Shown: positions 6,831 through 9,218 of the stretch, one piece after another
How the letters are laid out: the number at the start of each line of letters is the position of its first letter
How positions within the stretch are numbered: position 1 is the stretch's first letter
From: an uncultured Chromatiaceae bacterium
Lineage (GTDB): Bacteria > Pseudomonadota > Gammaproteobacteria > Enterobacterales > Alteromonadaceae
Direction: 5' to 3'
DNA length: 9,218 bases
Assembly (NCBI GenBank): GCA_946481195.1
Contig: CAMLNG010000120.1
Span: 1 to 9,218, forward strand
Program-made: the position numbers and the translations under genes
The notes under the pieces: generated by a model
The model's input: the letters and a program-made list of their open reading frames with translations, nothing else
Told to the model about the DNA's origin: nothing
Databases searched by the model: none

Positions 6831-7292
6831 ATGATTTTGAAACAATTGCGTTTAAGCCGTCTGTTGTCGCAAGAACAATTGGCGCAAATGTCCGGGCTCA
6901 ATGTCCGCACTATTCAGCGCATAGAAAGTGGCCATAAACCCAGCACTGAGACATTAAAGTGCCTGGCGGCAGTGCTTGAAGTTGATGTTCAGACCTTAAC
7001 TCAGGAGCACTTTGATATGGATAAAAAATCCAGCCATTGGCAGCAATTACCGACCGGCCTGAAATGGCTGTTCGCGCTGAATTTTTTCAGCTTCAGACCC
7101 AACCGTAGCGCAGCCTGCCGGGTCGAAATCATCTCGCACAGCTTTGGTTTTGTGTTTTGTTTACTCGGCATCTGGAGTGAACCGGCATTAGTCGGTGGGC
7201 TGTTAATGTTGGCGAATGCTTATTCGTTTCGCCTGCATTTGTGGCTGGGTGATAAATACGGTGCCTGGTATGACGTGGATAGTCTGAGCTGA
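6831..7292 (+). CDS. XRE-family helix-turn-helix protein with two membrane segments
   Basis: The 153-residue protein couples a DNA-binding domain to a membrane anchor. Residues 1-60 form an XRE/Cro-type helix-turn-helix: LKQLRLSRLLSQEQLAQMSGLNVRTIQRIESGHKPSTETLKCLAAVLEV, with the SQEQLAQMSGLNVRTIQRIE recognition unit at 13-32. After a polar linker (61-75) and an amphipathic stretch (about 76-90), two hydrophobic segments follow (about 99-115 and 118-135) separated by a tight SEP turn, resembling the 2TM domain found fused to HTH domains in proteobacteria. Both termini should therefore be cytoplasmic, placing the HTH at the membrane face. No sensor domain is evident. It is monocistronic and preceded by an 11-bp repeat array that may be its own operator. 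Regulated genes are unknown. The real product is probably complete, since the frame ends naturally. Confidence 0.85.
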   Translation: MILKQLRLSRLLSQEQLAQMSGLNVRTIQRIESGHKPSTETLKCLAAVLEVDVQTLTQEHFDMDKKSSHWQQLPTGLKWLFALNFFSFRPNRSAACRVEIISHSFGFVFCLLGIWSEPALVGGLLMLANAYSFRLHLWLGDKYGAWYDVDSLS

Positions 7293-7316
7293 GTTTTGTC
7301 GATGAACTGGTTTTTT

Positions 7317-7591
7317 GCAGTTGCGGATATTTGAAAATCTGCCAAATGTCAGTAATTTGCCCATCGCCATTTCCCCCAAAACTCCAACAAAGCCAGCATC
7401 GGCAGCCGCGGAGTGAGCGATCAAAAGTGAGCGCGGGAGGCGCGAACGGGCGAACGCAGTGGTGGCGAAGTTGGCTTTGCCACGCTAAACGGGCTTTCGC
7501 AAATAGCCCCCCAAACGCCAACACCACTGACCGCCGCTGAACCACCATTCGCCGAAGCCCTTCAAATAGCGGTTGTTTTTTCTGCAACTGC
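7317..7591. repeat. Possible MITE-like or structured intergenic element
   Basis: The edges carry inverted 8-mers: GCAGTTGC (7317-7324) with GCAACTGC (7584-7591), and just inside TATTTGAA (7328-7335) with TTCAAATA (7561-7568). Inside are further inverted pairs: GGCGAA (7449-7454) with TTCGCC (7548-7553), CAGTGGTG (7457-7464) with CACCACTG (7522-7529), TTGGC (7471-7475) with GCCAA (7517-7521), and GGGCT (7491-7495) with AGCCC (7505-7509). Short direct repeats AGTGAGCG (7412, 7426) and GCGAACG (7442, 7450) add to its non-coding look. No transposase is present. It could be a non-autonomous mobile element or a folded RNA. Confidence 0.45.
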
Positions 7592-7653
7592 GCTTGTATG
7601 TTAACTGCATTCCTAAGCGTCGCATTGTCCCGCGCGCTTTGCCTTAACACTAC

Positions 7654-7658
7654 AAGGA
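7654..7658 (+). promoter_or_regulatory. Ribosome binding site of the metalloprotease gene
   Basis: AAGGA six bases before the ATG at 7665, which also gives an intact signal peptide. Confidence 0.75.
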
Positions 7659-7664
7659 CGCCTG

Positions 7665-9218
7665 ATGAAGCTGTTGAAACTCCCCCATTTGCTGTGGCTG
7701 CTGCCCGCCCTCTGCCCTGTGGTGGCGCTGGCTAATACCGCAGTCACCCAACCCGCCGCGCCCACACAGGCACAGCAGCAAACACAAACCGCCGGCAAAA
7801 AATCTGCCATTGCCGCTTTCACCAAAGGTATGCAACAGCAACAGGGTTATTTTGATTTCTTTTATGACGTCAAAACCGACAAGGTTTATCTGCTGGTCGA
7901 CAAGCTCGATCAGCCCTTTATTTTCCAGAGCTCGTTGCCGCGTGGTCTCGGTTCCAACGACATTGGTCTCGACCGCGGTCAGCTCGGTGACACCCGGCTG
8001 GTACAGTTTGAACGTTATGGCAACAAGGTGATGCTGAAACAGCTCAATACCTATTACCGCGCCAACTCTGTGAATCCAGCCGAACGTCAGAGCATCAACG
8101 AGGCTTTTGCCAGCTCTGTCTTGGCCGGATTGCCGGTCGTTGCCGCTGATGGCAATCAGCTGCTGGTGGATTACACCGCGTTTTTATTCAGCGACATTCA
8201 TCAAATCAGCAGCCGCTTAGACGCGCAGCAGCAAGGCAGCTTCAGCCCGGATGACAGCCGCAGCGGTGTCTATCAGGCGCGCAGTAAAGCCTTTCCACGC
8301 AATACCGAACTGGAAGCCATGGTCACTTACAGCGGCAGTAAAGCCGGAGAATTTGTTAAACAGGTTGCGCCGGCGCCTGAGGCCATCACAGTGCATCTGC
8401 ACCACTCGCTGGTGGCGCTGCCGGAAGCGGGTTATCAACCGCGCACCTTTCATCCCTATTCCGGTTTCTGGAAAGTGGAATACATGGACTACGCCACCGC
8501 CTTTGACCAGCCGATAGTGCAGCGTTTGTTACCGCGTCACCGCCTACAGAAAAAGGACCCGGCGGCTGCAATCAGCGAAGCGGTTGCGCCTATTGTGTAT
8601 TACCTCGACCCCGGCGTGCCGGAGCCGGTGCGTACGGCACTAAAACAAGGCGCCGGTTGGTGGGACCAGGCCTATCAGAAACTTGGTTATAAAGATGCTT
8701 TCCAGGTCAAAGACTTACCGGCAGATGCCGACCCGATGGACGTGCGCTACAACGTGATCCAGTGGGTGCACCGGGCGACGCGCGGCTGGTCTTATGGTTA
8801 TGGCGTGACGGACCCACGCACCGGCGAAATTATCAAAGGCCATGTCACTTTAGGCTCGCTGCGGGTGCGGCAGGACTTCCTCATCGCAACTGGCCTCACC
8901 GCGCCTTATCAGCCAAACGGCAGTACGGAAGCGGCCAAAACCATGGCACTGGCGCGGATTCGCCAGCTGGCGGCGCACGAAGTCGGCCATACGCTCGGGC
9001 TGATTCATAACTTTGCCGGCAGCGCCAACGGCCGCGCGACCGTGATGGATTATCCGCATCCGCAGGTCGACCTGCGAAACGGCAAGCTGACGCTGGACCA
9101 GGCTTATCGCGAAGGTCTTGGCGAATGGGATTTGTATGCCATCGCCTATGGTTATGGCGACCACAACGACAGCACCCGGGCGGCCTTAGTACAGCAGGCC
9201 AAACAACAAGGCCTGGAA
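7665..9218 (+). CDS. Secreted zinc-dependent metalloprotease (DUF5117/DUF4953 type), N-terminal part
   Basis: The frame runs from ATG 7665 to the window edge: 518 codons without a stop, so the C-terminus is missing. Residues 1-23 are a Sec signal peptide (hydrophobic [21 protein letters not shown], predicted cleavage ALA|N), followed by a Pro/Gln/Thr-rich linker to about residue 45. The catalytic motif [12 protein letters not shown] supplies zinc ligands H438, H442 and H448 and general base E439; VMDYP with M461 resembles the metzincin Met-turn. The stretch before it (about 60-300) fits the DUF5117 region, and the catalytic part fits DUF4953, whose members are typically about 800 residues or more. 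It should act in the periplasm or outside the cell on peptides. It stands alone downstream of the structured element, and substrate and partners are unknown. Confidence 0.9.
   Translation, partial: MKLLKLPHLLWLLPALCPVVALANTAVTQPAAPTQAQQQTQTAGKKSAIAAFTKGMQQQQGYFDFFYDVKTDKVYLLVDKLDQPFIFQSSLPRGLGSNDIGLDRGQLGDTRLVQFERYGNKVMLKQLNTYYRANSVNPAERQSINEAFASSVLAGLPVVAADGNQLLVDYTAFLFSDIHQISSRLDAQQQGSFSPDDSRSGVYQARSKAFPRNTELEAMVTYSGSKAGEFVKQVAPAPEAITVHLHHSLVALPEAGYQPRTFHPYSGFWKVEYMDYATAFDQPIVQRLLPRHRLQKKDPAAAISEAVAPIVYYLDPGVPEPVRTALKQGAGWWDQAYQKLGYKDAFQVKDLPADADPMDVRYNVIQWVHRATRGWSYGYGVTDPRTGEIIKGHVTLGSLRVRQDFLIATGLTAPYQPNGSTEAAKTMALARIRQLAAHEVGHTLGLIHNFAGSANGRATVMDYPHPQVDLRNGKLTLDQAYREGLGEWDLYAIAYGYGDHNDSTRAALVQQAKQQGLE

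Larger units (their letters stand above)
7293..7664. other. 372-base intergenic region with structured element
   Basis: No gene is supported. Most of the gap is filled by the element at 7317-7591; the remaining 73 bases lead into the metalloprotease gene and contain its AAGGA site (7654-7658), with no clear promoter. Confidence 0.6.

Noticed and set aside
7129..7650. 173-residue open frame on the minus strand across the XRE 3' end and the following gap
   Set aside because: It overlaps the XRE gene antisense, has no ribosome binding site that I can see, and its sequence is low-plausibility (runs of Arg, Cys, Trp) arising from the structured element.

Overview
The window looks like chromosomal DNA from a moderate-GC gammaproteobacterium. 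The gene content (MacB-type ABC exporter, LysR plus glutathione-dependent formaldehyde detoxification genes, a membrane-anchored XRE protein, a secreted metalloprotease) and the GTAG-headed REP-like palindromes would fit an alteromonad or Rheinheimera-like genome. That placement is impression only; no rRNA or marker gene is present.

Layout. Positions 1-2739 (+) hold the 3' end of a three-gene ABC exporter operon: the C-terminus of a MacB/LolD-type ATPase, then two FtsX/MacB-fold permeases, each with a Shine-Dalgarno sequence overlapping or directly following the previous stop. A short terminator and a paired REP-like palindrome fill the gap to a convergent LysR-family gene (2960-3829, -). That regulator is divergent from frmA-frmB (3981-6009, +), which encode S-(hydroxymethyl)glutathione dehydrogenase and S-formylglutathione hydrolase, the two-step route from formaldehyde to formate. 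The intergenic region has overlapping divergent promoter candidates with a T-N11-A dyad between them, so the LysR protein is the likely local regulator in place of the usual FrmR. frmB ends at a good intrinsic terminator (6099-6123).

Positions 6124-7664 are the accessory-looking part: a 57-codon unrecognised small gene (6192-6365), a 465-base gap with a second copy of the REP-like pair and a phased degenerate 11-bp direct-repeat array, then a small XRE-type regulator with two predicted membrane segments (6831-7292), and a 370-base gap with a structured, possibly mobile, intergenic element. From 7665 to the window end runs the first 518 codons of a secreted HExxHxxGxxH zinc metalloprotease, truncated by the window edge.

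The genes with known roles look ordinary. The parts most worth a second look are non-coding: the repeat array in front of the membrane XRE gene, the two related REP pairs, the structured element at 7311-7591, and the operator/leader architecture of the frm locus. I found no convincing new multi-gene system.
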